A stretch of 64,000 nt of DNA from Streptomyces sp. NRRL WC-3618 (GCF_001280005.1 NZ_LGDW01000225.1:1-64000); one strand, 5' to 3'; shown: positions 38,534 to 47,870, counted from the first letter of the stretch. The notes: a model not told the origin generated them from the sequence alone. Numbers and translations are program-made.

Positions 38534-39090
38534 TCAGTCCGTGCCGCCGGCGAACAGGTCCTCCGCGCTCGTCGCACTGACTGCTCGCTGGGCCCAGATT
38601 TCCAGCTGGCTCAGGTCTGAGCAGCTCTCCACTCGGTCACGTACGGAATCCGGAACCGTGATGCTGCGCCAGTCGAGGATCCGGAGGACCATCGATGCGC
38701 GTCCCCTCTCGATACCCTCTTCGCGACCCTCCTCTCGGCCCTCTTCCCTGACTTTCTCGGCGACCTCGTGCCGGAAGAAGTAGTTGACCGGCATCATCAG
38801 TTCCTTCCAGATCTGCTTGGCCTGGGCATCGCCCAGGCATGACTCGACGAACTGCGCGAGCATTCCCGCGCCTTCGGTGTCGGTGGTCTCCAGGGCCGCC
38901 GCCAGCGGTTTCAGTATGGCAGCGGCACCCGGGCCCTTACCATGCGTCATCGCGGAGAACGCGGCGAGGAATACATCCCGTTTGGCCTCGGTCTCGTCGG
39001 CGATCAGCGGCACGTTCTCCGGGCTCAGCACGAGCGGCCTCACGGTGAGCGAGTGCCAGCCGGGTAGGCCCAGACGGATCGGCCCCGCCG
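38534..39090 (-). pseudogene. Truncated Rpn/transposase-like hypothetical gene
   Basis: The frame encodes a protein of the group found with recombination-promoting nucleases: PENVPLIADETEAKRDVFLA, then FFRHEVAEKVREEGREEGRE and a charged (REEG)n helix. The N-terminal catalytic PD-(D/E)XK half, normally about 100 residues, is absent; the frame instead starts with unrelated sequence (to about 39133). The end is intact (TSAEDLFAGG). It lies head to head with another 5'-truncated gene, so both probably lost their starts in one deletion. Confidence 0.6.
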
Positions 39091-39125
39091 CCCAGCGGGC
39101 CGTGGACCTGCTCTGGGTCAGGACG

Positions 39126-39620
39126 ATCAGCACCGTCCTCCAGACCCCGGACTACGCCCGAGCCCTCTTCGAATACATGCGCCCGGAGCTGCCCGAGAGC
39201 GAGCTGACGCCCCGAGTGGAATTCCGCATGGGGCGCCGCGCTGCCATCGAGGGCGACAGCCCCACCCCGTACGAGGCGATCATCCACGAGTTCGCCCTGC
39301 GCACCCGTGTGGCCGACCGGCAGGTCTCCCGGGCTCAACTCCGGCAGATCCTGGACCGGATCGAGCAGGAACATGTGACCGTGCGCGTCATTCCCACCGA
39401 CCAGGACGGCTTCGGCGGCGCCGGAGCCTCGATGATGTACATGGACGGTCCGGTACCCCAACTCGACACCGGGCTAAGCGAAGGTGCCACTGACACGGTG
39501 TTCATCGACGCGGAACCTCAACCGAGGACGCTTCGAACACTTTTCCGTAAGGTGGAGGAGGCGACGCTGGACCCCACGGCGTCCAGGGATTTCATCCACC
39601 GCCTGTCGAAGGAACTGTGA
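39126..39620 (+). pseudogene. 5'-truncated DUF5753 regulator
   Basis: This frame matches the C-terminal DUF5753 domain of Streptomyces helix-turn-helix proteins: VLQTPDYARALFEYMRPELP, YEAIIHEFALRTRV, RIEQEHVTVRVIP, and the terminal SRDFIHRLSKEL. The N-terminal helix-turn-helix domain (about 90 residues) is missing. Upstream sequence in the same frame does not resemble it. The normal partner, a DUF397 gene, follows directly and is intact. Such pairs regulate morphology and antibiotic genes; the DNA-binding part is lost here. Confidence 0.7.
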
Positions 39621-39630
39621 GGCGCACCCG

Positions 39631-39834
39631 ATGACCCAGGCCCTGATCTGGCGGAAGTCCACCTTCTCCGGCGGCGCCGAGGGCAACGCCTGCGTGGAGA
39701 TAGCCGACCTGCGCACCCGAGTCGCCGTACGCGATTCCAAGGAACCCGGCCGCGGCGCCCTCACCTTTCCGGCCCGCGCCTTCAGCGTGTTCGTCGAGGT
39801 ACTCAAGGCCGACACCCCGCACCCGGCCATCTGA
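39631..39834 (+). CDS. DUF397 protein
   Basis: This 67-residue protein has the complete DUF397 pattern: LIWRKSTFSGGAEGNACVEI, then VAVRDSKEPGRGALTFPARAF and a C-terminal FVEVLK helix. DUF397 proteins are partners or antagonists of upstream DUF5753 HTH regulators. GAGG lies eight bases before the ATG. Its partner gene has lost its HTH, so the pair is probably non-functional or the small protein acts alone. Confidence 0.85.
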   Translation: MTQALIWRKSTFSGGAEGNACVEIADLRTRVAVRDSKEPGRGALTFPARAFSVFVEVLKADTPHPAI

Positions 39835-39855
39835 GCCCACGGCTGCGGTGTTGCC

Positions 39856-40404
39856 TCAACCTCTCCTCGGCTTGCGGGGCTTGGTCCAGTTGCCGTCCGG
39901 TCGGTTTCGTTCCTGGGCCAGGATCGCCGCGTCGAAGTCCGCTTTGCCCATCACCGCGCGCGGTTCGGGTTCGTGCACGGTCTCGGTCGATTGCCACGGT
40001 ACGGCCGAGGCCCAGCCGATGAGGGGCAGGGTCTCGTTGCAGTGGGGGGCGAACTGCGCGGTGACGAGGGGCGGCATCCGATGGTGCAGGGTTCGCACGT
40101 GCTCGACGAACGCCTGCGGCAACAGGACGTGGTGCGTCTCCACGTAGCGCGGGAAGTCCAGGCGCCAGAGCCAGGTCCCGTCGGTGACCAGCGACGAGCA
40201 GCCCAGGGAGTGGCGGTGTGCGTCACCGGTGATGACGTCGTGGCCCGATTCCATGACGTCGATGAGGACGTGGCCGGCACCCAGATAGGCCACCAACTCC
40301 GCCTCGTCCGGCTCCCCGACGGGCTGGACGGCGTCGTGGATGGATCCGTTCGGCCGGCCGGGGCGGTCGTCGAACTCGTCATGGAAGCCCAGCAATCCCA
40401 GCAC
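39856..40404 (-). CDS. Conserved-looking hypothetical protein
   Basis: This 182-residue cytoplasmic protein has no family I recognise. The start is the GTG at 40404 because AAGGAG lies five bases upstream; the open frame runs on to 40581 but lacks a site. Distinct segments are LGFHDEFDDRPGRPNGSIHD, YLGAGHVLIDVMESGHDV and FPRYVETHHVLLPQAFVEHV, with many His residues. The C-terminus is basic (WTKPRKPRRG). Its position after a Rhs toxin and immunity array makes an immunity or regulatory role possible but unproven. Confidence 0.6.
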   Translation of the reverse strand: MLGLLGFHDEFDDRPGRPNGSIHDAVQPVGEPDEAELVAYLGAGHVLIDVMESGHDVITGDAHRHSLGCSSLVTDGTWLWRLDFPRYVETHHVLLPQAFVEHVRTLHHRMPPLVTAQFAPHCNETLPLIGWASAVPWQSTETVHEPEPRAVMGKADFDAAILAQERNRPDGNWTKPRKPRRG

Positions 40405-40651
40405 CGTATCTCCTTCGACGACGGGCCTCCCGCCTCTATCGGCATCAGAGGGCGCACCACCGTTGATCACCGGTTCACGAAGGCCGCAGGGCATGCGGTA
40501 GCCGCAGGTCACAGCGTAGACCTGGCCACCGGAAGGTTCTGTCCGGCTGCCTACCGAGGCAATCAACAGGCCGGTTCGCACGGAGCGACAGCGAGCAGTT
40601 CTTCCAGCGCATGGTCATACATCCGGAAGGCTCCCCCGTCCTCACCCACTC

Positions 40652-40866
40652 TCAGGAGCGGCGTCCGCGCAGCGCCCGCCAGGCGTCTTCGGCCGCGTGC
40701 GTGGCAGTCAGCCGCCAAGTCTCCAGTTTGTCCCGCGCCCTTGACGCGATCTTCCGCCACTTGAACCACGGCGGCAGATCGCGGAACGGCACGAACGTCA
40801 GGGTGCCCAGGATCGCGTCCTCGGCGAAGCCGCCCGGACTCTCCGCGCGCAACGCGGCGTACAAGC
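40652..40866 (-). pseudogene. C-terminal fragment of an immunity-like paralogue
   Basis: The frame gives LYAALRAESPGGFAEDAILG, LTFVPFRDLPPWFKWRK and a final AWRALRGRRS, matching the last 70 residues of the two intact 154-residue paralogues at 41527 and 42008. The N-terminal half is absent and the frame continues into unrelated sequence upstream. It is a remnant of a third copy. Confidence 0.7.
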
Positions 40867-40878
40867 GATACGGGCGGC

Positions 40879-41509
40879 CTACAGCCCGCCGAGCATCTCG
40901 TCCTCGTCGAACCCGAGCTCGTCCTCGATGCCCAGTTCCTCTGCCGCATGCCACCTCAGCGGGGCGGGCCATACGCTCGGCTCACTCGTGGCGATGCCCT
41001 TCAGGAACCGGTTCGCCTCAGGGGTGCCGATCTCTCCGAGCGACTGGATTGCTTTGACACACAGCGCGTACAGGGGCCCGTCGGAGTCTTTCCGCACCTG
41101 CACGAGAGAGCTGATCGCCTACACCGCTTCGGGGGCCCGCAGTTCACCGAGCATGTCGACCAGGTCCTCCGCGTTCACGCCCGGCACGCCTGAAGCCAGC
41201 GCCGACGCCAGAATCGAGGCAAGCCCGTCCGGATGCAGGTGCACCGCCACTCCCGCGAGCCGTTCGAACCTCCGCCAGTCTCCCTCAGCGGACAGGTTCC
41301 GTAGTCAGTCGAGAATGCGGGTACGCGATTCGGGCACAGCCACCGCCACTTCAGTGGCCTTCTCCCGGCCCACGTATCCACGGCCCGCGACGATGCCGTC
41401 CGCACGCTCCATCAGCTCGTCACCTGACATGCGTTCGGCATCCGCCTCGTCCAGGTCGTCGAGATTCAGCAGACCTTCGCCCACTCCCCCAGTCCCATTC
41501 GGATGTCAT
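40879..41509 (-). pseudogene. HEAT-repeat-like gene with frameshift and two stops
   Basis: Read from ATG 41509 the gene opens with MTSEWDWG, the same start as the paralogues MVSGWNWD and MASKWDWE. A G-run (41486-41490 on the plus strand as C5) then throws the frame; one base fewer restores EGLLNLDDLDEADAERMSGD. Two in-frame stop codons follow (TGA 41305-41307 and TAG 41119-41121, 186 bp apart), and the frame ends with SLGEIGTPEANRFLKGIATS and a stop at 40879. The predicted protein is all-helical, HEAT-like. Three independent lesions show a dead gene. Confidence 0.7.
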
Positions 41510-41526
41510 GGACGACTCTCCCTCCA

Positions 41527-41991
41527 TCAGCGCCGTCGACGGAGGGAGTTCCAGACCTCCTCGGCAGCATCCGAGGCGCGCTGCCACCAGTACTCCAGCT
41601 TGTCCCCCACGGTTGTCCGCACCATCTGCCATTTGAACCACGGCGGCAAATGCCGGAAGGGCACAAACGTGAGCGTGTCCCTGATGGCGTGCTCGGCGAA
41701 GGCGCCGCAGCCCTCGGCGCGCAGCGCCGCGTACAGCTCCGGGGTCAGTTCGCCGTTGAGCCGGGCCGCGGTGCCCGCCGCGGTAAACGCGAACCCCCGC
41801 TGACCGCGGTCCGGCAACCGCATCGCCCTGATGATGCGCGGCGAAGCCTCGGCCAGGGAGCAGTTGAAGGCCAGCCCGATCGCGGCGGAGCCCAGTGGGC
41901 CCTCACCCCGTTCGTACGCCGCGTCCCACTCAGCGGGGTCGTCGAAACGCAACAGGCTCTCGTCGCCGTCCCAGTTCCACCCGGACACCAT
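41527..41991 (-). CDS. Putative immunity protein, paralogue 2
   Basis: This 154-residue protein is the same length as paralogue 1 and about 60 per cent similar by eye. Shared segments: GSAAIGLAFNCSLAEASPRI, QRGFAFTAAGTAARLNGELT, FVPFRHLPPWFKW. The start ATG follows GGAGAGG. The N-terminal W-x-W motif (SGWNWDGD) is shared with the paralogues. It is predicted cytoplasmic and helical. It lies two genes downstream of a Rhs toxin, the position of polymorphic-toxin immunity genes, and duplication into an array is typical of immunity loci. The function is inferred from context. Confidence 0.6.
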   Translation of the reverse strand: MVSGWNWDGDESLLRFDDPAEWDAAYERGEGPLGSAAIGLAFNCSLAEASPRIIRAMRLPDRGQRGFAFTAAGTAARLNGELTPELYAALRAEGCGAFAEHAIRDTLTFVPFRHLPPWFKWQMVRTTVGDKLEYWWQRASDAAEEVWNSLRRRR

Positions 41992-42007
41992 GTCGCCTCT
42001 CCCCATG

Positions 42008-42472
42008 TCAGCTCCGACGGCGCAGGGCCTGCCAGGCCTCTTCGACCGTTTCTCCGGACCGCAGCCACCAGCTCTCCAGCTTGTTGCGTACTCCAGTCCA
42101 CAGCTTTCGCCACTTGAGCCACGGCGGCAGCCTGCGGAACGGTACGAAGGCCAGCGTGTCGTCGATGGCGTACTCGGCGAGGCCTTTGTGCCCCTCCGCC
42201 CGCAGTGCCTCGTACAGCTCCGGCGTCAGCTTGCCGTTGAGCCGCGCCGCCGCGCCGGCCGCAGTGAACGCGAACCCGCGCTGAGCGAGGTCCGGCAACT
42301 GCATCGCCCGGACAATTCGAGGCGACGCCTCCTCCAGCGAACAATTGAAGGCCAACCCGATCACCGCCGAACCCAGAGGCCACTCACCCCGCTCGAAGGC
42401 GGCGTCAACCTCGGCCGGGTCGTCGATATGCGACACGCCCTCGCCGGTTTCCCAGTCCCACTTGGAGGCCAT
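42008..42472 (-). CDS. Putative immunity protein, paralogue 1
   Basis: This 154-residue protein sits 24 bp after the Rhs toxin stop and is the most likely cognate antidote. Sequence landmarks: ASKWDWETGEGVSHIDDPAE, GSAVIGLAFNCSLEEASPRI, GFAFTAAGAAARLNGKLTPE and FVPFRRLPPWLKWRKLW. It lacks a signal peptide, as expected for protecting the cytoplasm. AAGGA lies ten bases upstream of the ATG; a further ATG at 42490 is possible. No named immunity family was recognised. Confidence 0.65.
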   Translation of the reverse strand: MASKWDWETGEGVSHIDDPAEVDAAFERGEWPLGSAVIGLAFNCSLEEASPRIVRAMQLPDLAQRGFAFTAAGAAARLNGKLTPELYEALRAEGHKGLAEYAIDDTLAFVPFRRLPPWLKWRKLWTGVRNKLESWWLRSGETVEEAWQALRRRS

Positions 42473-42496
42473 AGCCGACTTTCCTTCCATCTGTCA

Positions 42497-45400
42497 TCAG
42501 TCGCATGGTGGCGGGAGCACCTTCTGTTTCTTGATGTTATTGATCATGCCCTGCTTCTTCAGCTTGTTCAGGTCGCCTTCCGTGATGCCATCCCCCGGGT
42601 ACGAGGAACGGACGTGACCGTGGTAGATCTCCTTGACGATGTTGCCGCTCTTGTCGGTGACGTACTCGTGTCGGTCCAGGACCACGATCTCGTTGTTGAC
42701 GTGGTCCACACCGAGGCGCCGGAATTTGTTCGGATTATTCGGGTCGCCCAAGGGGATTGACCGGTCCAAGGCGGCCTGGCCGTTGGCGGGCGCACGGCTG
42801 ACCTCGCCCTTGGCCGATGAACCGCTGCCCGAACCATGCTTGTCGTAGGTCGAGTCGTCGTACACCCGGGTCGGCTCGTCACCTTCAAGGCCGAGCGGGT
42901 CGCTCCAGCGCAAGGGGTTGTCGACATACGCGCGGTGATTCGGCGCGGGGACCAGACCCAGCGGGTCCGGGGACAGGAAACTCGCGGTGTCCGGGTCGTA
43001 GTAGCGGGACAGGTTGTAGTGCAGGCCGGTTTCCGGGTCGCGGTACTGGCCCGGGAAGGCCAGCGGGCACAGGCCGCCGCCGTCGCCGGCCAGGGGCCTT
43101 CCCCACAGGCTGGTGGCGGACCGCCAGGCGATCTCGCCGTCCTCCCCGACGAGTTCGCTGGGGGTGCCGACCAGGTCGGTGACGATCGCGTAGAACCGCC
43201 TGCTGACCTCTTCCGGGTCGGCGGTGCGCCATCGGCTCCGCGTCTGCGCCGCCGCGCGGTGGGTGCCAGGCTCCCAGTCCCAGGTGTCGGTCTCCGTCTC
43301 GCCGTCCCGGAATGACTGCTGCTCCGCGAGGTTGGCGCCGTCCCAGGTGAAGAGGATCTCCTCGGCGACCGAACTGTCCGCGTTCAGGCGCGACTTGGCG
43401 GTGCGGCGGCCGAGCACGTCATAGCGGTAGCGCCACGCGCCGCTGTCCGGCGTCTCGGCCTCGGTGAGCCGGTCCTCGGCGTCCCAGGCGTACGTCCAGA
43501 TCCGGCGAAGACCGGACAGCGTCCGCCGGATCACGCGGACCACGCGCCCTTGGGCGTCGTGCTCGTACGTGCTGCGGCCCGCCGCGGTGACCTTCGTCCC
43601 GGAGTGCCGTGCCGAACCCTGCGCGTCCTGCCCGCCGGCGGCCGGGTGGTCGGCGGCCGTGAGGTTGCCGAGGTCGTCGTAGGCGTAGGTCTCGGTCCAG
43701 GTCCGGGCCGACACCCGGGTGACGCGTCCCGTGGAGTCGAGGTCGAACGTGCGGGTGCCGGCCAGCCGGTCCGTGACCCCGGTCAGGAAGCCGTCCGCAC
43801 GGTACGCGTAGGAGCGGGACTGTCGCACGGCCGCGCTGTCGCCGCCGGTGCGCGCCCGGACGACCTGCCCGACGAGGCGGTGCCCCGCGTCCCAGGACTG
43901 CGTCAGCGTGGCCGCAGCGCCCAGCCCGCGAGCGGTTTCCCGGCCGGCCGCGTCATACGCGAAGGTCAGCTCGCCGCCCGCGGTGACCAGCGAGGCGGGC
44001 AGACTCGCAGCGTCGTACGACCAGTGCGAGGTGGCGCCGGAGGGCGTGGTCCGCCGCACCCGCCTGCCCAGCGGGTCGTATGCGCTGGTGACGGTCCGGC
44101 CGTCGACGGTCTCGGCGACGATCCGGCCGACGACGTCGTAGGTGTAGGCGACACTGCCGACGGGGCTCGCGGCCTCGATGAGGCGTCCGGCCGGGTCGTA
44201 GCGCAGCGAGGTGACCGTGCCGTCGTTGGTTCGCGAGGTCACCACCCGGCCTGCGGCGTCACGCGTCACCCGCACCGTCTGGCCGGTGCCGTTCGTCCGT
44301 TCGACCTGGCGTCCTGTCGGGTCGCAGAGATAGGTGAGAGTACGGCCCTCGAAGTCGGTCTCGCCGATCAGGGTGCCCGCCGCGTCGTAGCGGTAACTCC
44401 ACTCGTCGCCACGCGGGTTGAGCACCCCCGTGAGCCGCAGCTCGGAGTCGTGCCGGAAGCGGTAGCGGGTACCGTCCGGATCGGTCCTGGCGCTGGGCAG
44501 GTCGAATGCCCCGTACTCGAACGTGGTGGTGAACCCGCCCGCGTCACGGTGCTCGGTGAGGTTGCCCTCCGCGTCGTACGACCAGGACTCCCGCCCGCCG
44601 TCGGCGCGCTCTCGCCACAGCAGCAGGCCCTCGGGGGTCCAGCCCTGTCGGACGGTCCCGCCGACCGCGTCGTGGATCTCCACCACGCGGCCGAACGCGT
44701 CCCTGCGCACGGTGACGACGCTGCCACGCGGATCGACGACACGGACCGGGAGACCGGCCCCGTCGTTGTCGAACCGGATGGTGTTGCCGAGCGCGTCGGT
44801 CTCGGCGACACGGTGCCCGCGCTCGTCGTAGGTGTACGAGCTCGTCGCGCCCAGCGGGTCGGTGCTGGTGAGCAGGTTGCCCCGGCCGTCGTACGCGCCC
44901 TCCCAGCGTGCCCCGTCGGCCTCCGTGATGGCGACCGGCAGGACCTGGTCCGCGTACTCCACGTGGACGCTGGTGCCGTCCGGCCGGTCCATGCGCAGCG
45001 GCTGGCCGTGCACGTCGAGGGTGAAGCGGGTCGTGCGGCCCAGCTCGTCGGTGCGGGACAGCAGGTGCCCGCGGGCGTCGTGCTCGGTGTGTACGACGAA
45101 CCCCAACGGGTCGACGACTCGGGTGAGATGGAGTCGCTCGTCGTGGTGGTATTGGGTGCGGTGGCCAAGACTGTCGGTCATCGTCGTCGTCCGCAGTACG
45201 TCGTCGTACGCGAACTGCGCGGACATCGCCCCGTCCTGGCCGATGCCGTACGCCACGCGATCGGTGTCGCCGTCGTACCCGTAGCGGTACCAGCGGTCGT
45301 TCCGGTCGGTCCAGGACGTGATGCGGCCGAGTTCGTCGTACTCCAGCCGGTAGGGGCGTCCGGCGGAGTTGGCTATGGCGGTGAGATGCCTGCGGGGGTC

Positions 45401-47113
45401 GTCATAGGAGTACGTACGCAGGAGCGCGCCAGGCCGGTCGGCTGACTCCGACAGGCGGAGGGCCGTGATACGTCCGTCCTCGGTGTCCACGGTGAGGTGG
45501 TAGCCGCCGGAGTGGCGGACCGCGAAGGGCGTGCCCTCGGCAGTCCGCTGGAAGTCGATGCGGTCGCCGCTCTGGTCGGTGACCGCGGACAGCGGGAGGA
45601 CGACGGCCGTTCCGCTGTCGGCGTCGGGAGAGTCCGGCTGGAGTGCGGGACCGTAGTGCCGGGTCAGCCCAGTAAGGGGATCGCTGATCGTGACACTGCT
45701 GCCAGGGGTTCCGTCCCACGTCAGCGGGTTTCGCGGACCCTGGCTCGGCATCACCGGGCTGCCGGGGGCGGGGACGGGATAGACCTGGAGCATGCCGTCC
45801 GCACTCGCGCGGACGGCGCCGTCGCCGTCGAGTTCGAGGCGCTCGTCGAAGGTGGACATCCATGCCGGACCGAACCAGCGCCCAGAACGGAAGCTCGAAA
45901 CGTGGTGCCGCTCGATCACCAACGGCAGCAGGCCCGGCAGACGGACATCCGTGTGCGACATCAGCATCTCGCCGGTGACCATGTCGACGGGGTCGCCGCC
46001 CTTGCAGCGGCCCTTCATCGGCTTGCCGGCCTTGAGTTCGTCGCCGGCTCCCGAGCGCAGTCCCTTGAAGAGGTCGTCCATGTGCTGCGCGGCCGTCTTG
46101 CCCAGCCCCTTGACCCCCATGGCCATGCCCTTGAGGCCCAACTTGCCGAACACCTTCATGCCCTTGGCGAGACCGCCGAGGGTGGTCAGCCCCTTCATCC
46201 CCGGTATGCAGTCCAGCGCGGCGAAGCCCACATCCCACAGGGACGCCTGTCCCTTGGAATACTTGTAGAGCGTGTCCGCGAGGACGACCAGGGCCGCGAT
46301 CAGCACGATCGCACCGAGAATCGGCCCCCCGATGATCATCGCCACGACCCCGACCACCGCGACGACGATCTTGCAGACGGCGACGATGTTGTCCCAGTTG
46401 TCGACGAACCAGTCCCCGACATCCTCCCACCAACTCCGGTTCTGGATACCGGCGTCCGACGCCTCGTCGATCTTCCGCTTCGCTTCACCCGCCGCGTCCT
46501 CGCGCATCTTCCGCGCGTCCTCGGCCATCTTCTTCGCCGCGTCCAGCGCCGACTGGGCACTGGAGACGTCCGACTGGGCTGTGCTCTGGGCCGTCTTGGC
46601 GTGCTGGGCATCGCGGGTGGCGGCCCGGACCTTCGCCTCGTCCGGCGGATCTGCGGCCTTGCTGCCGGTCGGATCGTCCTTGTACTTGTCCGACTCCTTG
46701 GCCGCCCGCGTCACCCACGAATCGGCCGAGGACAGCCGGGACTTGGCCGAGGACAGGTCGGCCTGTGCCTCCCGGCCCTTGGCGAGGGCCTTGTCGGCGA
46801 GGGCCTGCGCCCGCTCCAGCTTGGGCCAGTAGTCCACCAGCGCGTCACCGCACAGGTCCCACGACTTCTTCAGCTTCTTCAGATTCTTCGGTACGTCCGA
46901 GAACTCGTCCTGGAACACCTCGGCGGTCTTCCCCGCCCACTCCAGCGTCTCGTTCTCCTGCGCCATCCCCTTGATCAGACGCAACGCATCCGCGACATCA
47001 TCCGCGAAGTCATGCAACGTACGGGCCAGTTGACGCACCCGGTCCGGATCGCCCGGCGTCGGGTCCTTGTCCAGGTCCAGCACATGCCAGTCCGCCGGCC
47101 GGTACCGCACCAT
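42497..47113 (-). CDS. Rhs polymorphic toxin with WXG100-like N-terminus
   Basis: This 1538-residue protein combines an N-terminal WXG100/LXG-like helical domain (about 1-110: WHVLDLDKDPTPGDP, then ETLEWAGKTAEVF), a coiled coil (110-230), a transmembrane hairpin (about 245-290), a DUF6531-type entry motif (GGDPVDMVTGEM) and Rhs/YD repeats to about residue 1300. The Rhs-core end is YYDPDTASFLSPDPLGLVP. A 129-residue C-terminal tip (1410-1538) follows a second DPLGL and has a lower G/C content. The N-terminus suggests export by a type VII-like route; the tip is the toxin. GGGGG precedes the ATG by eight bases. Immunity-like genes follow directly. Confidence 0.88.
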   Translation of the reverse strand: MVRYRPADWHVLDLDKDPTPGDPDRVRQLARTLHDFADDVADALRLIKGMAQENETLEWAGKTAEVFQDEFSDVPKNLKKLKKSWDLCGDALVDYWPKLERAQALADKALAKGREAQADLSSAKSRLSSADSWVTRAAKESDKYKDDPTGSKAADPPDEAKVRAATRDAQHAKTAQSTAQSDVSSAQSALDAAKKMAEDARKMREDAAGEAKRKIDEASDAGIQNRSWWEDVGDWFVDNWDNIVAVCKIVVAVVGVVAMIIGGPILGAIVLIAALVVLADTLYKYSKGQASLWDVGFAALDCIPGMKGLTTLGGLAKGMKVFGKLGLKGMAMGVKGLGKTAAQHMDDLFKGLRSGAGDELKAGKPMKGRCKGGDPVDMVTGEMLMSHTDVRLPGLLPLVIERHHVSSFRSGRWFGPAWMSTFDERLELDGDGAVRASADGMLQVYPVPAPGSPVMPSQGPRNPLTWDGTPGSSVTISDPLTGLTRHYGPALQPDSPDADSGTAVVLPLSAVTDQSGDRIDFQRTAEGTPFAVRHSGGYHLTVDTEDGRITALRLSESADRPGALLRTYSYDDPRRHLTAIANSAGRPYRLEYDELGRITSWTDRNDRWYRYGYDGDTDRVAYGIGQDGAMSAQFAYDDVLRTTTMTDSLGHRTQYHHDERLHLTRVVDPLGFVVHTEHDARGHLLSRTDELGRTTRFTLDVHGQPLRMDRPDGTSVHVEYADQVLPVAITEADGARWEGAYDGRGNLLTSTDPLGATSSYTYDERGHRVAETDALGNTIRFDNDGAGLPVRVVDPRGSVVTVRRDAFGRVVEIHDAVGGTVRQGWTPEGLLLWRERADGGRESWSYDAEGNLTEHRDAGGFTTTFEYGAFDLPSARTDPDGTRYRFRHDSELRLTGVLNPRGDEWSYRYDAAGTLIGETDFEGRTLTYLCDPTGRQVERTNGTGQTVRVTRDAAGRVVTSRTNDGTVTSLRYDPAGRLIEAASPVGSVAYTYDVVGRIVAETVDGRTVTSAYDPLGRRVRRTTPSGATSHWSYDAASLPASLVTAGGELTFAYDAAGRETARGLGAAATLTQSWDAGHRLVGQVVRARTGGDSAAVRQSRSYAYRADGFLTGVTDRLAGTRTFDLDSTGRVTRVSARTWTETYAYDDLGNLTAADHPAAGGQDAQGSARHSGTKVTAAGRSTYEHDAQGRVVRVIRRTLSGLRRIWTYAWDAEDRLTEAETPDSGAWRYRYDVLGRRTAKSRLNADSSVAEEILFTWDGANLAEQQSFRDGETETDTWDWEPGTHRAAAQTRSRWRTADPEEVSRRFYAIVTDLVGTPSELVGEDGEIAWRSATSLWGRPLAGDGGGLCPLAFPGQYRDPETGLHYNLSRYYDPDTASFLSPDPLGLVPAPNHRAYVDNPLRWSDPLGLEGDEPTRVYDDSTYDKHGSGSGSSAKGEVSRAPANGQAALDRSIPLGDPNNPNKFRRLGVDHVNNEIVVLDRHEYVTDKSGNIVKEIYHGHVRSSYPGDGITEGDLNKLKKQGMINNIKKQKVLPPPCD

Positions 47114-47201
47114 CCCGCAACCCCCGTCACGTCACATACGCGTCATCAACAACCGTGTGCACACGTGAACCTACAAGGAACGGTCGTTCGATGCGAAGCG
47201 G

Positions 47202-47870
47202 CTACTCGGCGAACCGAAACGTCGAAGTGATCGCGTCGAAGATGTCGAAGAACGACTCCGCGAGGTCCAGCACCTGGCTGCTGCCCGCCACCAGCGCCAC
47301 CTTGCCCTCCTGGCCCGGCACCGGGATGAACGTCTGCATCAGCACAGCGCGGATGGTCCGGCCGAGTTCGTCGCCCGGTACGGCGATGTCCTCGACGCCG
47401 TACGTACGCGCCGCCGGGCCGATGCCAGGGATGTCGACGGTGGTGACCTTGCGCCAGCTGTCCCCCTCCCGCTTCGCCTCCTTGACCGCCAGCTGGGCCG
47501 CGATGGCCGCCGGGTCGGTCGAGAGGGGCTCGCCGTCCGCTGTACGGCCGCCGACCAGCGACACCGTCACCGAGCCGGTGATCGGGGTGTCGCCGCCGAA
47601 GCTCTCCGCCATGCAACCGCAGTACAGCGCGCCCGACTTCCACGCGTCCGCCGCCGCCTTCTGGAGGAACGTCGTGTACGTGTCGCGGTACTGGGCCAAC
47701 TCCGGTCGCTGCCGCACCCGTTCGTCGACCATGCGCCGGATGGAGTCGTCGCGTGACTCGGGGCGCACGTCGAACTCCCACCACGACTCGGGCACCTTGA
47801 TCCGGAACCCGCCTCGTTCGACCGTCTGCGCTTCGCTGTAGCGGGCCATGTCCTTACCCATTCCGTTCAC
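47202..47870 (-). CDS. Effector accessory protein, copy 1
   Basis: This 222-residue protein precedes the Rhs gene by 88 bp on the same strand. It opens with ARYSEAQTVERGGFRIKVPE and ends in FFDIFDAITSTFRF. The layout (beta strands, a helix, PGQEGKVALVAGSSQ, final aromatic strand) resembles the proteins at 60531 and 61286. It has no signal or membrane segment. I suggest an export chaperone or regulator of the WXG100 effector, like EspG, but the similarity is of position and pattern only. GTG start with AGGAG five bases upstream; ATG 47861 is an alternative. Confidence 0.55.
   Translation of the reverse strand: MNGMGKDMARYSEAQTVERGGFRIKVPESWWEFDVRPESRDDSIRRMVDERVRQRPELAQYRDTYTTFLQKAAADAWKSGALYCGCMAESFGGDTPITGSVTVSLVGGRTADGEPLSTDPAAIAAQLAVKEAKREGDSWRKVTTVDIPGIGPAARTYGVEDIAVPGDELGRTIRAVLMQTFIPVPGQEGKVALVAGSSQVLDLAESFFDIFDAITSTFRFAE

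Noticed and set aside
43550..45445. 631-residue plus-strand frame opposite the Rhs gene
   Set aside because: Antisense of YD repeats; apparent periodicity comes from the repeats on the other strand.
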